DNA from: Pseudomonas tohonis
GTDB lineage: Bacteria > Pseudomonadota > Gammaproteobacteria > Pseudomonadales > Pseudomonadaceae
NCBI RefSeq assembly: GCF_012767755.2
Contig: NZ_AP023189.1
Location: forward strand, 5,458,001-5,522,000
DNA: 64,000 nt
Direction: 5' to 3'
In this document: one piece after another, positions 39,247 to 46,889 of the stretch
Numbering within the stretch: position 1 is the stretch's first letter
Layout: the number at the start of each line of letters is the position of its first letter
Made by a program: the position numbers and the translations under genes
Notes under the pieces: generated by a model
Told to the model about the DNA's origin: nothing
Seen by the model: the letters and a program-made list of their open reading frames with translations, nothing else
The model's database searches: none

Positions 39247-41790
39247 ATGAACGCCGACCCGACCCTCCGCCGCTTCACCCGCACGCCCCTGGCCCGCGCC
39301 CTGCAACCGCTGCTGCTGGGCCTGAGCCTGGCCGCCGCCGGGCTGCCCGCCATCGCCGGCGCCCAGGATGCGGTGATCGGTGCCGACCAGCGCCAGGCCT
39401 TCGACATCCCGGCCGGCGCCCTGGAGCCCGCGCTCAACCGCTTCGGCCGCGAAGCCGGGGTGCTGCTGGCCTTCAGCCCGGAGCTGACCCAGGGCCGCAG
39501 CACCCAGGGCCTGAAGGGCGAGTTCGCCGTGGCCGAGGGCCTCGACCACCTGCTCGCCGGCAGCGGCCTGCGCGCCGAGTCCGCCGAAGGCGGCTTCAGC
39601 CTGCACACCGCCTCCGACGGCGCGACGCTGGAGATCGACCGCCAGGTGGTGATCGGCTCCCGCGCGCCGGTGAGCATCAGCGAGCTGCCGGGCACCGTGT
39701 GGGTGATCGACAGCCAGCAACTGCAGGAGCAGACCAAGGCCGGCGTGCCCTTCAAGGAAGCCCTCGGCCAATTGATCCCCGGCATGGACATCGGTCCCCA
39801 GGGCCGCACCAACTACGGCCAGAACATGCGCGGCCGCAGCGCCCTGGTGATGATCGACGGCGTGTCGCTGAACAGCTCCCGGGGCATCAGCCGCCAATTC
39901 GACTCCATCGACCCGTTCAACATCGAGCGCATCGAAGTGCTCTCCGGCGCCAGCGCCGTGTACGGCGGCGGCGCCACCGGCGGCATCATCAACATCGTCA
40001 CCAAGCGCGCCGAGGCGGGCGAGGCGCGCTTCACCAGCGAAATCGGCGTACGCAGCGGCTTCGAGACCCACCAGGACCACGACTGGCGCGTGGCCCAGTC
40101 GGTCGGCGGCGGCAGCGAGCAGGTCAAGGGCCGCGTCTCGGTGGCCTACCAGAAGAACGGCGCCGCCTACGATGGCAACGGCGACCAGGTGATGCTCGAC
40201 ATCACCCAGACCGACCTGCAGTACAACCAGGCGGTGGACGTGATGGGCAGCCTGGACTTCGCCTTCGACAACGGCCAGACCCTGAACCTGGGCATGCAGT
40301 GGTACGACTCCGGCTACGACGGCGAGAAGGGCGTGAACCTGGGGCGCAACTTCCAGGGCCTGCGTGGCCAGACGCCCTTCGAAGTGGAAGGCGGCGCCAA
40401 CTTCGACCGCGAACCGCACACCGAGCGCCGGCAGTTCAACGCCACCTGGCACGTGCCGGAAGTGCTCGGCCACGACTTCTACCTGCAGGCCTACTACCGC
40501 AGCGAGGAAATGGCCTTCCAGCCCTACCCTTCCATCACCTTCGCCAGCGGCGCCATCGACACCAACCGCTCCTACTATTCCGCCTCGCAGCAGGACACCG
40601 ACTTCTTCGGCCTCAAGTCCGTGCTGGTCAAGGAATGGGACCGCGTCAGCCTGACCTACGGCGCCGACTTCGAGTGGGAGAGCTTCGACTCCGACCAGGC
40701 CCTGTTCAACCTCGATACCGCCGCCAACACCGGCGGGCTGGTGGCCGACGAGTACGCCCGCGTCGGCCGCTACCCGGGCATCGACACCGACAGCAAGTCG
40801 CTGTTCGCCCAGGCCAGCTGGAAGGCCACCGACGACCTGACCCTGTCCGCCGGGGTGCGCCACCAGCGCATCGGCAATGACGTCGGCTCCTTCGTCGCCG
40901 CCGCCCAGCAGATCCAGATCAGCAAGGGCAACGGCACCAGCGCCGACGCCGTGCCCGGCGGCTCGAAGGACTACCAGGTGGACCTCTACAACGTCGGCGC
41001 CGTCTACAAGCTGAGCAAGGCGCAGCAGCTCTGGGCCAACTACTCCGAGGGCTTCGAGCTGCCCGACCCGGCCAAGTACTACGGCCAGGGCAGCTACACC
41101 CTGGTGGGCAACCACTGGAGGCTGGGCCGCCACGTCAACGTCGAGGACTCCGCCCTGGACGGCATCAAGACCAAGCAGGTGGAACTCGGCTGGCGCCACT
41201 ACGCCGACGGCCTGGACGCCCAGCTGGCGGCCTTCTACGCCTGGTCGGACAAGAGCATCACCTACAACCGCACCACCCTGCTGGTGGAGCAGCTGGACAA
41301 CAAGAAGCGCAACTACGGCCTCGAGGGCCAGGCCACCTACTGGCTGGACGACAACTGGCAGATCGGCACCAGCGCCCTGGCCATCCGCTCCCAGCAGAAG
41401 ATCGCCCAGCGCTGGCAGAAGCAGGACGTCACCGCCGCCAGCCCGTCCAAGCTCACCGCCTTCGCCGGCTGGCAGGACGGCGAGACCAGCCTGCGCCTGC
41501 AGGCGGTGCGCAGCTTCAACCTCAGCGACGACGGCAACGTCCTGGCCAACGGCACTTTCGACGGCAACGACCACAGGATCGACGGCTACACCACCTTCGA
41601 CTTGCTGGGCAGCCAGGCCCTGCCGGTGGGCACGCTGAACTTCGGTATCCAGAACCTGCTGGACAAGGACTACACCACCGTCTGGGGCCAGCGCGCCCAG
41701 GTGTTCTACGGCACCAACGCCACCGCCGACCTGTTCGACTACCACGGCCGTGGCCGCACCTACAGCCTGAGCTACAGCGTCGAGTTCTGA
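39247..41790 (+). CDS. TonB-dependent siderophore receptor, aerobactin type, with signalling domain
   Basis: This 847-residue receptor has a signal peptide (to about residue 40, IAGAQD), an STN signalling domain (about 50-105, AGALEPALNRFGREAGVLLAF), a plug (RGRSALVMIDGV, YGGGATGGIINIVTK) and a 22-strand barrel ending in Phe. Long stretches match the IutA/ChtA hydroxamate-citrate receptor pattern, e.g. LDSIDPFNIE-like and DYTTVWGQRA-LYDYKGRGRT-like ends, so aerobactin or a similar siderophore is the likely ligand. The ATG at 39247 is preceded by GAGTGCCGCC; an earlier frame start at 39199 lacks support. It is 108 bases after fecR. Confidence 0.85.
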   Translation: MNADPTLRRFTRTPLARALQPLLLGLSLAAAGLPAIAGAQDAVIGADQRQAFDIPAGALEPALNRFGREAGVLLAFSPELTQGRSTQGLKGEFAVAEGLDHLLAGSGLRAESAEGGFSLHTASDGATLEIDRQVVIGSRAPVSISELPGTVWVIDSQQLQEQTKAGVPFKEALGQLIPGMDIGPQGRTNYGQNMRGRSALVMIDGVSLNSSRGISRQFDSIDPFNIERIEVLSGASAVYGGGATGGIINIVTKRAEAGEARFTSEIGVRSGFETHQDHDWRVAQSVGGGSEQVKGRVSVAYQKNGAAYDGNGDQVMLDITQTDLQYNQAVDVMGSLDFAFDNGQTLNLGMQWYDSGYDGEKGVNLGRNFQGLRGQTPFEVEGGANFDREPHTERRQFNATWHVPEVLGHDFYLQAYYRSEEMAFQPYPSITFASGAIDTNRSYYSASQQDTDFFGLKSVLVKEWDRVSLTYGADFEWESFDSDQALFNLDTAANTGGLVADEYARVGRYPGIDTDSKSLFAQASWKATDDLTLSAGVRHQRIGNDVGSFVAAAQQIQISKGNGTSADAVPGGSKDYQVDLYNVGAVYKLSKAQQLWANYSEGFELPDPAKYYGQGSYTLVGNHWRLGRHVNVEDSALDGIKTKQVELGWRHYADGLDAQLAAFYAWSDKSITYNRTTLLVEQLDNKKRNYGLEGQATYWLDDNWQIGTSALAIRSQQKIAQRWQKQDVTAASPSKLTAFAGWQDGETSLRLQAVRSFNLSDDGNVLANGTFDGNDHRIDGYTTFDLLGSQALPVGTLNFGIQNLLDKDYTTVWGQRAQVFYGTNATADLFDYHGRGRTYSLSYSVEF

Positions 41791-41806
41791 GCCGCCTGGC
41801 ACCGTA

Positions 41807-41861
41807 CCCGGGCTGAAGCCCGGGACCGGCCTCCCCCGGCAACCCCGGACTGAAGTCCGGG
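41807..41861. repeat. Paired GA-loop palindromes
   Basis: CCCGGGCT-GA-AGCCCGGG (41807-41824) and CCCGGACT-GA-AGTCCGGG (41844-41861) follow the receptor gene. The first form recurs in the tandem repeat at 47450-47467. They could terminate or stabilise the receptor mRNA. Confidence 0.6.
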
Positions 41862-41953
41862 CTACCCCTCATCAGAGTCCTGACCGAACGACCCGGATTT
41901 GGCCGTTTGCGACAGGCGTCGTGAAACCGGCTTTCCGTTCGTCCAATGGGATC

Positions 41954-41981
41954 GAACTTTGCAGAGCCAGCCTCAGTCAAT
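41954..41981 (+). promoter_or_regulatory. Candidate sigma-22/ECF promoter of the DUF3509 gene
   Basis: GAACTT (41954-41959) and TCAAT (41977-41981) are separated by 17 bases, similar to the AlgU consensus, 34 bases before the DUF3509 start codon. Confidence 0.35.
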
Positions 41982-42014
41982 CGCTCCATGCGTCAACAAC
42001 TCAGGTAGCTCGCC

Positions 42015-42338
42015 ATGTACAACCCCTTTCAGATTCTGACCGACGCCTTCCAGGCCGATTACCGGGTCAACCTCAGCCTGGAGCGCCTGGACGGCAACAT
42101 CATGCTCACCCTGGCCGATGAGACCGGCGTGGTCGCGCGGCGCATGATCAGCCCCGCGCAGCGCAACGATCCGAAGCGCCTGGAGCGGGTGATCGAAAGC
42201 ATCCGTTTTGGCATCGCCATCGAAAAAGGGCACAACGTCGGGGAAATGCTCAGCGCCATGACGGGAGGCAAGGCCCTCCCCACGCTGATCGAGCGCCAGC
42301 CCGGTCGGGTCACCGGCCCCCTCGCCGTCGGTATCTGA
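42015..42338 (+). CDS. DUF3509 family protein
   Basis: This 107-residue protein begins MYNPFQILTDAFQADYRVNLSLERLDG and continues with MLTLADETGVVARRMIS, the pattern of the pseudomonad-specific DUF3509 family. Function is unknown. It appears monocistronic, with its own candidate promoter and a hairpin (GAGCGCCC-TCAC-GGGCGCTC at 42337-42356) at its end. Confidence 0.8.
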   Translation: MYNPFQILTDAFQADYRVNLSLERLDGNIMLTLADETGVVARRMISPAQRNDPKRLERVIESIRFGIAIEKGHNVGEMLSAMTGGKALPTLIERQPGRVTGPLAVGI

Positions 42339-42360
42339 GCGCCCTCACGGGCGCTCGTGC

Positions 42361-42852
42361 TCAGGCTTCCTCTTCGCCACCGCGCGCCACCTGCAGGCGC
42401 CGCCTCGGGTTCACGCTGTCACTGGCCTCCGAGGGGAATCGCGACGAGGCGAAGCGCACCACCAGGATCGACAGCGCCAGTAGCAGGATCGCACCGCAGA
42501 CATACACGATGCTCTCGTCGGGGCGGTTATGGTGCGAAACGTCGGAGATCAAGAGGCGCGTCAGCGCGGTGATCGCCACGTAGATCAGAAAGCGCACCGG
42601 CATGTGGTTGGTCTTGAAGTAGATCCCCACCATCGCCCCCAGCTCCAGGTAGATGAACAGCAGCAGGATGTCATCCACCGTGATGTGCCCCTTCTCCACC
42701 ATCCCCAGGAATGCCACCACCGCCGCCCAGGCGGTGATCCCCCCGATGGCGAACAGCGCCAGGTAGTGGAAGCTCTCCACCAGCAGGTTGCCCAGCGACT
42801 CGGCCAGCCCGTGCACGTTGCCGCGCAGCTCTTCAGCCCATTTGATTTTCAC
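42361..42852 (-). CDS. Phosphate-starvation-inducible PsiE family membrane protein
   Basis: This 163-residue protein has four predicted helices (about 27-48, 60-75, 85-100, 118-137) and the PsiE family features HITVDDILLLFIYLELG and MPVRFLIYVAITALTRLLI. The family is named from phosphate-starvation induction in E. coli; its biochemical role is unknown. The start is GTG at 42852 with CGAGGAG 7 bases upstream. Confidence 0.82.
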   Translation of the reverse strand: MKIKWAEELRGNVHGLAESLGNLLVESFHYLALFAIGGITAWAAVVAFLGMVEKGHITVDDILLLFIYLELGAMVGIYFKTNHMPVRFLIYVAITALTRLLISDVSHHNRPDESIVYVCGAILLLALSILVVRFASSRFPSEASDSVNPRRRLQVARGGEEEA

Positions 42853-43068
42853 GATCCAGCTCCTCGGTACGTCTTGGTGGCGATGGTGCATCACCGGGAT
42901 GACGATCCGACCTTGCAGGATGGAGGCCAGCGGTCCCGGCCCAATGAGATGCGCGGGTGCGACCAGACGCCACGGGACAGGTTGTCGCAGGGGCCGACGA
43001 GCAGCAGGACGTTGTGGCTGGCATGGCCTATGAATGACATCTGTTGACGGAGAAATCCGACCCATATA

Positions 43069-43084
43069 CTGTACGCACATCCAG
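43069..43084. promoter_or_regulatory. LexA (SOS) box upstream of yebG
   Basis: TACTG and CAGTA flank a spacer, giving CTG-N10-CAG with extended TA ends, 38 bases before the yebG start. This fits the established gammaproteobacterial LexA operator. Confidence 0.85.
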
Positions 43085-43121
43085 TATCTTACAGACCGAT
43101 TTCAAAGGTGAGAGGTGATGA

Positions 43122-43385
43122 ATGGCCGTCGAAGTGGTGTACCGCAGCAGCCGCGACCCGGAGCGCTTGTTCATGGATAAAGCCGAAGCCGACCGTTACG
43201 ACAAGATGCTCGAACTGGCCGAGTCCCTGGCCACCGTCCTGCACAAGGCCGTGCCTTCGCTGAGCGAACAGCAGGTCGAGGACCTGGGCATCTACATGGC
43301 GCGCAACCGCGACATCTTCGCCCGCGCCTTCAAGAACCAACCCGACGCCCTCGCCGAACTGGACGTCGTCCCCGCCGAGGAATGA
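43122..43385 (+). CDS. yebG: DNA damage-inducible protein YebG
   Basis: This 87-residue YebG family protein (MAVEVVYRSSRDPE, FMDKAEADRYDKMLELAE) is a small SOS-regulon protein of unclear function. The LexA box directly upstream supports SOS control. GAGAGGTG precedes the ATG, and a strong terminator follows. Confidence 0.93.
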   Translation: MAVEVVYRSSRDPERLFMDKAEADRYDKMLELAESLATVLHKAVPSLSEQQVEDLGIYMARNRDIFARAFKNQPDALAELDVVPAEE

Positions 43386-43425
43386 CCCGAACACCCCTCA
43401 TTGCAGGCATGCCCGTCCTGCACCG

Positions 43426-43452
43426 AGCCCGCTGCCCCAGCGGGCTTTTTTT
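43426..43452 (+). terminator. Rho-independent terminator after yebG
   Basis: AGCCCGCT and AGCGGGCT arms around a 5-base loop end in seven T residues, 40 bases after the yebG stop. Confidence 0.93.
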
Positions 43453-43553
43453 ATGCTGCGCGAAAGAACGCGCGGGCAGCTTGCGCCGTTTGTTCAAGCG
43501 CCCGGTGGCAGCTCGCCGCCAAGCTGGAGGCTCGATATTCAGGAGCTTCCACC

Positions 43554-44438
43554 ATGCGATCAGTGTTCGCCCGCCTCTACGCCCCCGGTTTTCTCTTCGG
43601 CTTCCTCGCCCTGGCCCTGTGGATGAGCGAGCGCCTGCCGCTACCCTGGCTGCTGGCGCTGGTGCCGGTCGCCGTTGCCGCCTCCTTCATCGCGGAAGCC
43701 TCGATGCCCTATGAAAGGGCCTGGAACCACAGCCACCACGACCGCCTGCGCGATGCCCTGCACGCCGTGGTCAACGAAGCGCTCAACTGCCTCGGCATCC
43801 TGGCGATCCCCCTGAGTGCGGCGCTACTCCCCGACGCCGGGCTCTGGCCCCGTCACTGGCCGCTGGCGCTGCAACTGCTGGCCGCCATCGTCGTCGCGGA
43901 CCTCGGCATCACCCTCATGCACTACGCCAGCCACCGGGTGGGTTTCCTCTGGCGCCTGCACGCCGTGCACCACAGCGTGAAGCGCATGTACGGCTTCAAC
44001 GGCCTGATGAAGCACCCGCTGCACCTGGGCTGCGAGGCCCTGGCCGGCACCCTGCCGCTGTTGCTCCTGGGCATGCCCGAACAGGTCGCTGCCCTCCTCG
44101 CCCTGGCCATCACCCTGCAGCTGCTGCTCCAGCACAGCAACGTCGACATGCGCCTCGGCGCCCTGCGCCACCTGTTCGCCTGGGCGCCGGTGCACCGCTT
44201 CCACCACATGAAGTACGGCCGCGCGGGCGATGTGAACTTCGCCCTGTTCCTCAGCATCTGGGACCGCCTGCTCGGCACCGCCTTCCACAGCGACTACCCC
44301 ATGCGCGGCGACGACCTGGGCATCGGCAGCCGCCCCGACTACCCCGACGCCTACCTCGCGCAACTGGCCGAACCCTTCCGCGAAAGCACAGGCGAACACC
44401 CCGCACCGGAGGCGCCACGGGGGTTGATGCGTTCGTAG
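43554..44438 (+). CDS. Fatty acid hydroxylase/sterol desaturase family membrane protein
   Basis: This 294-residue di-iron membrane enzyme has the histidine boxes HYASH (about 123-127), HAVHH (about 136-140) and HRFHH (about 220-224), plus about four helices. The family oxidises, hydroxylates or desaturates lipids; the substrate is unknown. AGGAG lies 9 bases before the ATG at 43554. Confidence 0.88.
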   Translation: MRSVFARLYAPGFLFGFLALALWMSERLPLPWLLALVPVAVAASFIAEASMPYERAWNHSHHDRLRDALHAVVNEALNCLGILAIPLSAALLPDAGLWPRHWPLALQLLAAIVVADLGITLMHYASHRVGFLWRLHAVHHSVKRMYGFNGLMKHPLHLGCEALAGTLPLLLLGMPEQVAALLALAITLQLLLQHSNVDMRLGALRHLFAWAPVHRFHHMKYGRAGDVNFALFLSIWDRLLGTAFHSDYPMRGDDLGIGSRPDYPDAYLAQLAEPFRESTGEHPAPEAPRGLMRS

Positions 44439-44469
44439 GGCGCCGAACTCCGCGTAGGAGCCTGTACAA

Positions 44470-44543
44470 GGGCAGCGCAGCGGCCCCTGCCCAAAAACGG
44501 GCGAATGAATTCGCCCCTACACCGATGCAACCTGCTGCAATGG
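44470..44543. repeat. Long dispersed repeat, copy A
   Basis: About 73 bases, containing GGGCGAATGAATTCGCCCC, match 46211-46283 with few differences. Both copies are intergenic, 1.7 kb apart. Confidence 0.65.
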
Positions 44544-44620
44544 AGCCCGCCCCGCGATCTGCTTCGTGCCCTATAGAAGCGATCTCCCTTAGGATGCGCA
44601 CTCGTACACAGGGATGAACG

Positions 44621-45268
44621 ATGCGAACACGAACCTACACACCCGCCTCGATCGCCATGGCCTTCGCACGCTGGCTCCTACAGCTGCTGCTCGTGCTGCT
44701 GCTCATACCGGTGGGTGCCTACCTTCTCTTCGTGGTCACCCGTTTCCTGCCAGCCAAGTCAGAGCTGGATGCGAGCCTGGTGCCTTACCGGGGGCCGGAG
44801 CCACACCTGCGGATGTTGAGAGGTATCGTCTGGGCAAGCGTCCAGGGCAATCCCGCACGTCCCACCCCTCTTCATTGGTTGGATGGGCCGGACGCAAGGA
44901 TCACCGGGCAGGTCGCACGCTTCATCACGGCCAAGGAAGACCTCTACCGCTCCAGTCTGTGGCGCCATCTGGACGGCATCGCGTGGCAACTGTCGCTGAA
45001 TATCAGCTACGACCCCGAGGCGATGGCGGCTCTGTGGAGTGCACAGGTCATCTCACCTGCAGGAAAAGGGATGGAGGCGACCGCCTTGCACTACTTCGAA
45101 CGCCCTCTTCGCGAGCTGGATTGCCATGACCTGGCGGCTTTGGTGGTGATGGTCCGTGCGCCCAGACACTTCGTCCCAGGCTCGGAGGCTTCGGAGCGTT
45201 TCATCCGCGCGGCAGGCCTGGAGGCCGCCTGTGGACAACCGGTAACGGACAGCGCAGACGCATCGTAA
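44621..45268 (+). CDS. Membrane-anchored protein with a shortened GT51-like domain
   Basis: This 215-residue protein has one N-terminal helix (about 17-42). Its C-terminal half resembles the second half of peptidoglycan glycosyltransferase (GT51) domains: LSYDPEAMAALW resembles the LSK-EILELYLN region, and GKGMEATALHYFERPLRELDCHDLAALVVMVRAP resembles the G-EAAA-YFGK-L-EAA-LA-P region (residues about 148-180). A KEDLY sequence near residue 105 might correspond to the catalytic ED motif, but the GGSTITQQ motif and about 80-100 residues between are missing. Catalysis is therefore doubtful; a binding role or a degenerate paralogue is possible. Confidence 0.55.
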   Translation: MRTRTYTPASIAMAFARWLLQLLLVLLLIPVGAYLLFVVTRFLPAKSELDASLVPYRGPEPHLRMLRGIVWASVQGNPARPTPLHWLDGPDARITGQVARFITAKEDLYRSSLWRHLDGIAWQLSLNISYDPEAMAALWSAQVISPAGKGMEATALHYFERPLRELDCHDLAALVVMVRAPRHFVPGSEASERFIRAAGLEAACGQPVTDSADAS

Positions 45269-45318
45269 AGCGGGTGTCCCCCCGCGAACCCCATGATCAC
45301 ACCGCATGAAAGGTCGCC

Positions 45319-45410
45319 GTAGGGTGGGCTTCAGCCCACCAACACAGCACCGCGTGGGCTGAAGCCCCCTGCGATTGCTCCGTTCCCCTGTAGGGGCGAC
45401 TTCAGTCGCC
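45319..45410. repeat. GTAGGG-type palindromic repeats
   Basis: GTAGGGTGGGCTTCAGCCCACC (in two parts, 45319-45340) and GTAGGGGCGACTTCAGTCGCC (45390-45410) are palindromes of one style. The second overlaps the AraC stop codon and recurs at 46187-46208. Confidence 0.6.
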
Positions 45411-46082
45411 CAGCAGGCGCAGTTGCAGGTTGCCGAGGTTGCGGTCGGCGCGGATGCCGAAGGTGGCGCGCATGGTGCGGGAGAAGTGGGAGGCGTCGGC
45501 GAAGCCGGCGCCATGGGCGGCCAGGGTGAGGGACTGGCCTTCCAGCGCCAGGCGCACGGCGAGGCGCAGCCGGCGCCAGAGCACCAGGCGGCGGACCGAC
45601 AGGCCGACCTGCTCGCCGAACAGCCGCTCCAGCTGGCTCAGAGACAGGCAGGCGCGGTTGGCCAGGGCCTGGGCGCTGACCTTGTCGGCCAGCAGCTCGT
45701 CCACCTCGCCCAGGGCCCGTTGCAGGCGAGCGTCCAGCATCGGGCGCGGCGCGGCGAGCAGGCGTTCGGCCAGGGCCTGCAAATCCGGGCCGGCGTCGGC
45801 CACCAGCGCCAGCAATGCCTGCGGAGCGAAGGCCAGGGGTTCGGCGTAGACGGCCAGCAGTACCTGCCCAGGCAAGGCCAGCGCGTGCTCGCGCATGGAC
45901 TCCACCAGCACCGCCTGGCCGACCACCGGCTCGCCCTCCACACGCAGATGAACCTGGGCCTCGCGGGCGAGGAGGACCTGGTGGGCGTAATGGGCATGGG
46001 GGCGGGTGTCGCCATTGGCGCCGTCGATCAGGCAGAAGTCGTGGGCCAGCCAGAGGGCGCCTTGCCAGGGGGATTCGATCAT
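45402..46082 (-). CDS. AraC family transcriptional regulator
   Basis: This 226-residue protein has a short N-terminal cupin-like sensing region (RPHAHYAHQVLLA, about 27-39) and a C-terminal AraC DNA-binding domain (about 125-222; CLSLSQLERLFGEQVGLSVRRL and FADASHFSRTMRATFG). No clear target lies next to it. I choose ATG 46082; a TTG at 46142 would extend it by 20 residues. Confidence 0.82.
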   Translation of the reverse strand: MIESPWQGALWLAHDFCLIDGANGDTRPHAHYAHQVLLAREAQVHLRVEGEPVVGQAVLVESMREHALALPGQVLLAVYAEPLAFAPQALLALVADAGPDLQALAERLLAAPRPMLDARLQRALGEVDELLADKVSAQALANRACLSLSQLERLFGEQVGLSVRRLVLWRRLRLAVRLALEGQSLTLAAHGAGFADASHFSRTMRATFGIRADRNLGNLQLRLLGD

Positions 46083-46186
46083 CGGGGGACATGTTGTCGG
46101 TTGCGGGGTGAACAGCTTCAGGGGGCGAGGCGCCAAGGGCAAGAGCCGGCGGCGATGTCGGGTTGATGCCGTCGATCACGGGGCCT

Positions 46187-46337
46187 TGTAGGGGCGACTT
46201 CAGTCGCCAAGGGCGGCGCAGCGACCCCTGCCCAAAAGCGGGCGAATGAATTCGCCCCTACACCGATGCAACCGGCAGCAATGGCGCTCCGTAGTAGGGT
46301 GGGCCGGGCGGCGTTCCGCTTCAGCCCACCAACACAG
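46187..46337. repeat. Cluster of dispersed repeats upstream of the AraC gene
   Basis: This block holds the GTAGGGGCGACTTCAGTCGCC palindrome (46187-46208), copy B of the 73-base repeat (46211-46283, cf. 44470-44543), and a GTAGGGTGGGC element (46294-46337, cf. 1262-1298). Confidence 0.6.
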
Positions 46338-46473
46338 GCACTGCCGGTTGCGGGGCGGACAGCATTGGGGGGCGGAGGCCGATAGGGCAAGAGGAAGCTG
46401 CCGAGCCCAAGCCCATTGCAGTTCGAAGGTCGTCTGCCTAGGGTGCTGTCCTTGTCGATTTGCCTGGCGTTAT

Positions 46474-46547
46474 GGCGGGTCGCGTGAGGAGACCTTCGGG
46501 TCTGCCGGTTCCCATCTTGCCGGTTCGCTAACCTCACGCGCTCCGCC
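46474..46547 (+). ncRNA. C4-like antisense RNA, copy 1
   Basis: The outer stem GGCGG (46474-46478)/CCGCC (46543-46547) and a nine-base inner stem CGCGTGAGG (46481-46489)/CCTCACGCG (46532-46540) enclose AGACC-TTCG-GGTCT (46490-46503) and two GCCGGTT repeats. The architecture equals copy 2, with compensatory changes in the inner stem (T:A for C:G and A:T for G:C). It resembles the C4 RNA of phages P1/P7. No antirepressor gene directly follows this copy. Confidence 0.7.
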
Positions 46548-46709
46548 TCCTTTCATCGCCATCTTCTGACATGCAAACGGGACGATCTTCCCAGCAGTCC
46601 GATTGTTCGAGTGGCACCCCCTCCCTATCCTCCGGCGGTCGCGGTCAATCCCGCGACCGGGCGTTGACGGCCCGAAGAGATGGCGCATCGTGCCCACTGG
46701 CACATGTGG

Positions 46710-46730
46710 AAGGCGGCGTATGCCTTTTTT
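46710..46730 (+). terminator. Weak terminator-like hairpin between the C4-like RNAs
   Basis: AAGGC and GCCTT arms with a 7-base loop are followed by a six-T run. It could end a transcript that starts at C4-like copy 1. Confidence 0.4.
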
Positions 46731-46758
46731 GTGCCTGCAAACCTCCACATCGCTCAAT

Positions 46759-46832
46759 GGCGGACTGCGCGGGGAGACCCTCAGGTCTGCCGGTCTACAT
46801 CTCGCCGGTTCGTCAACCCCGCGTGGTCCGCC
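46759..46832 (+). ncRNA. C4-like antisense RNA, copy 2, upstream of BRO-N gene
   Basis: Outer stem GGCGGAC (46759-46765)/GTCCGCC (46826-46832), inner stem CGCGGGG (46768-46774)/CCCCGCG (46817-46823), hairpin AGACC-CTCA-GGTCT (46775-46788) and direct GCCGGT repeats at 46789 and 46804. It ends 58 bases before the BRO-N start codon. C4 RNAs of P1-like phages repress the antirepressor gene ant by antisense pairing; the gene order here fits that. Confidence 0.78.
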
Positions 46833-46889
46833 ACCCTTACCTTGACGAAACAGAGTGGCGGCTCCTGTACCCGGAGATGGAGCTTCACC

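Noticed and set aside
38155..41802. A 1215-codon open frame on the minus strand, antisense to fecR and the TonB receptor
   Set aside because: It mirrors the opposite strand of well-supported genes. In such GC-rich genes the complementary frame lacks stops; its translation is Gly/Ala/Val/Gln-rich with no domain.
46474..46832. Possible integron attC sites because of imperfect inverted repeats
   Set aside because: Internal hairpins, GCCGGT repeats and covarying stems upstream of a BRO-N gene fit C4-type RNA better; no integrase or GTTRRRY core sites.
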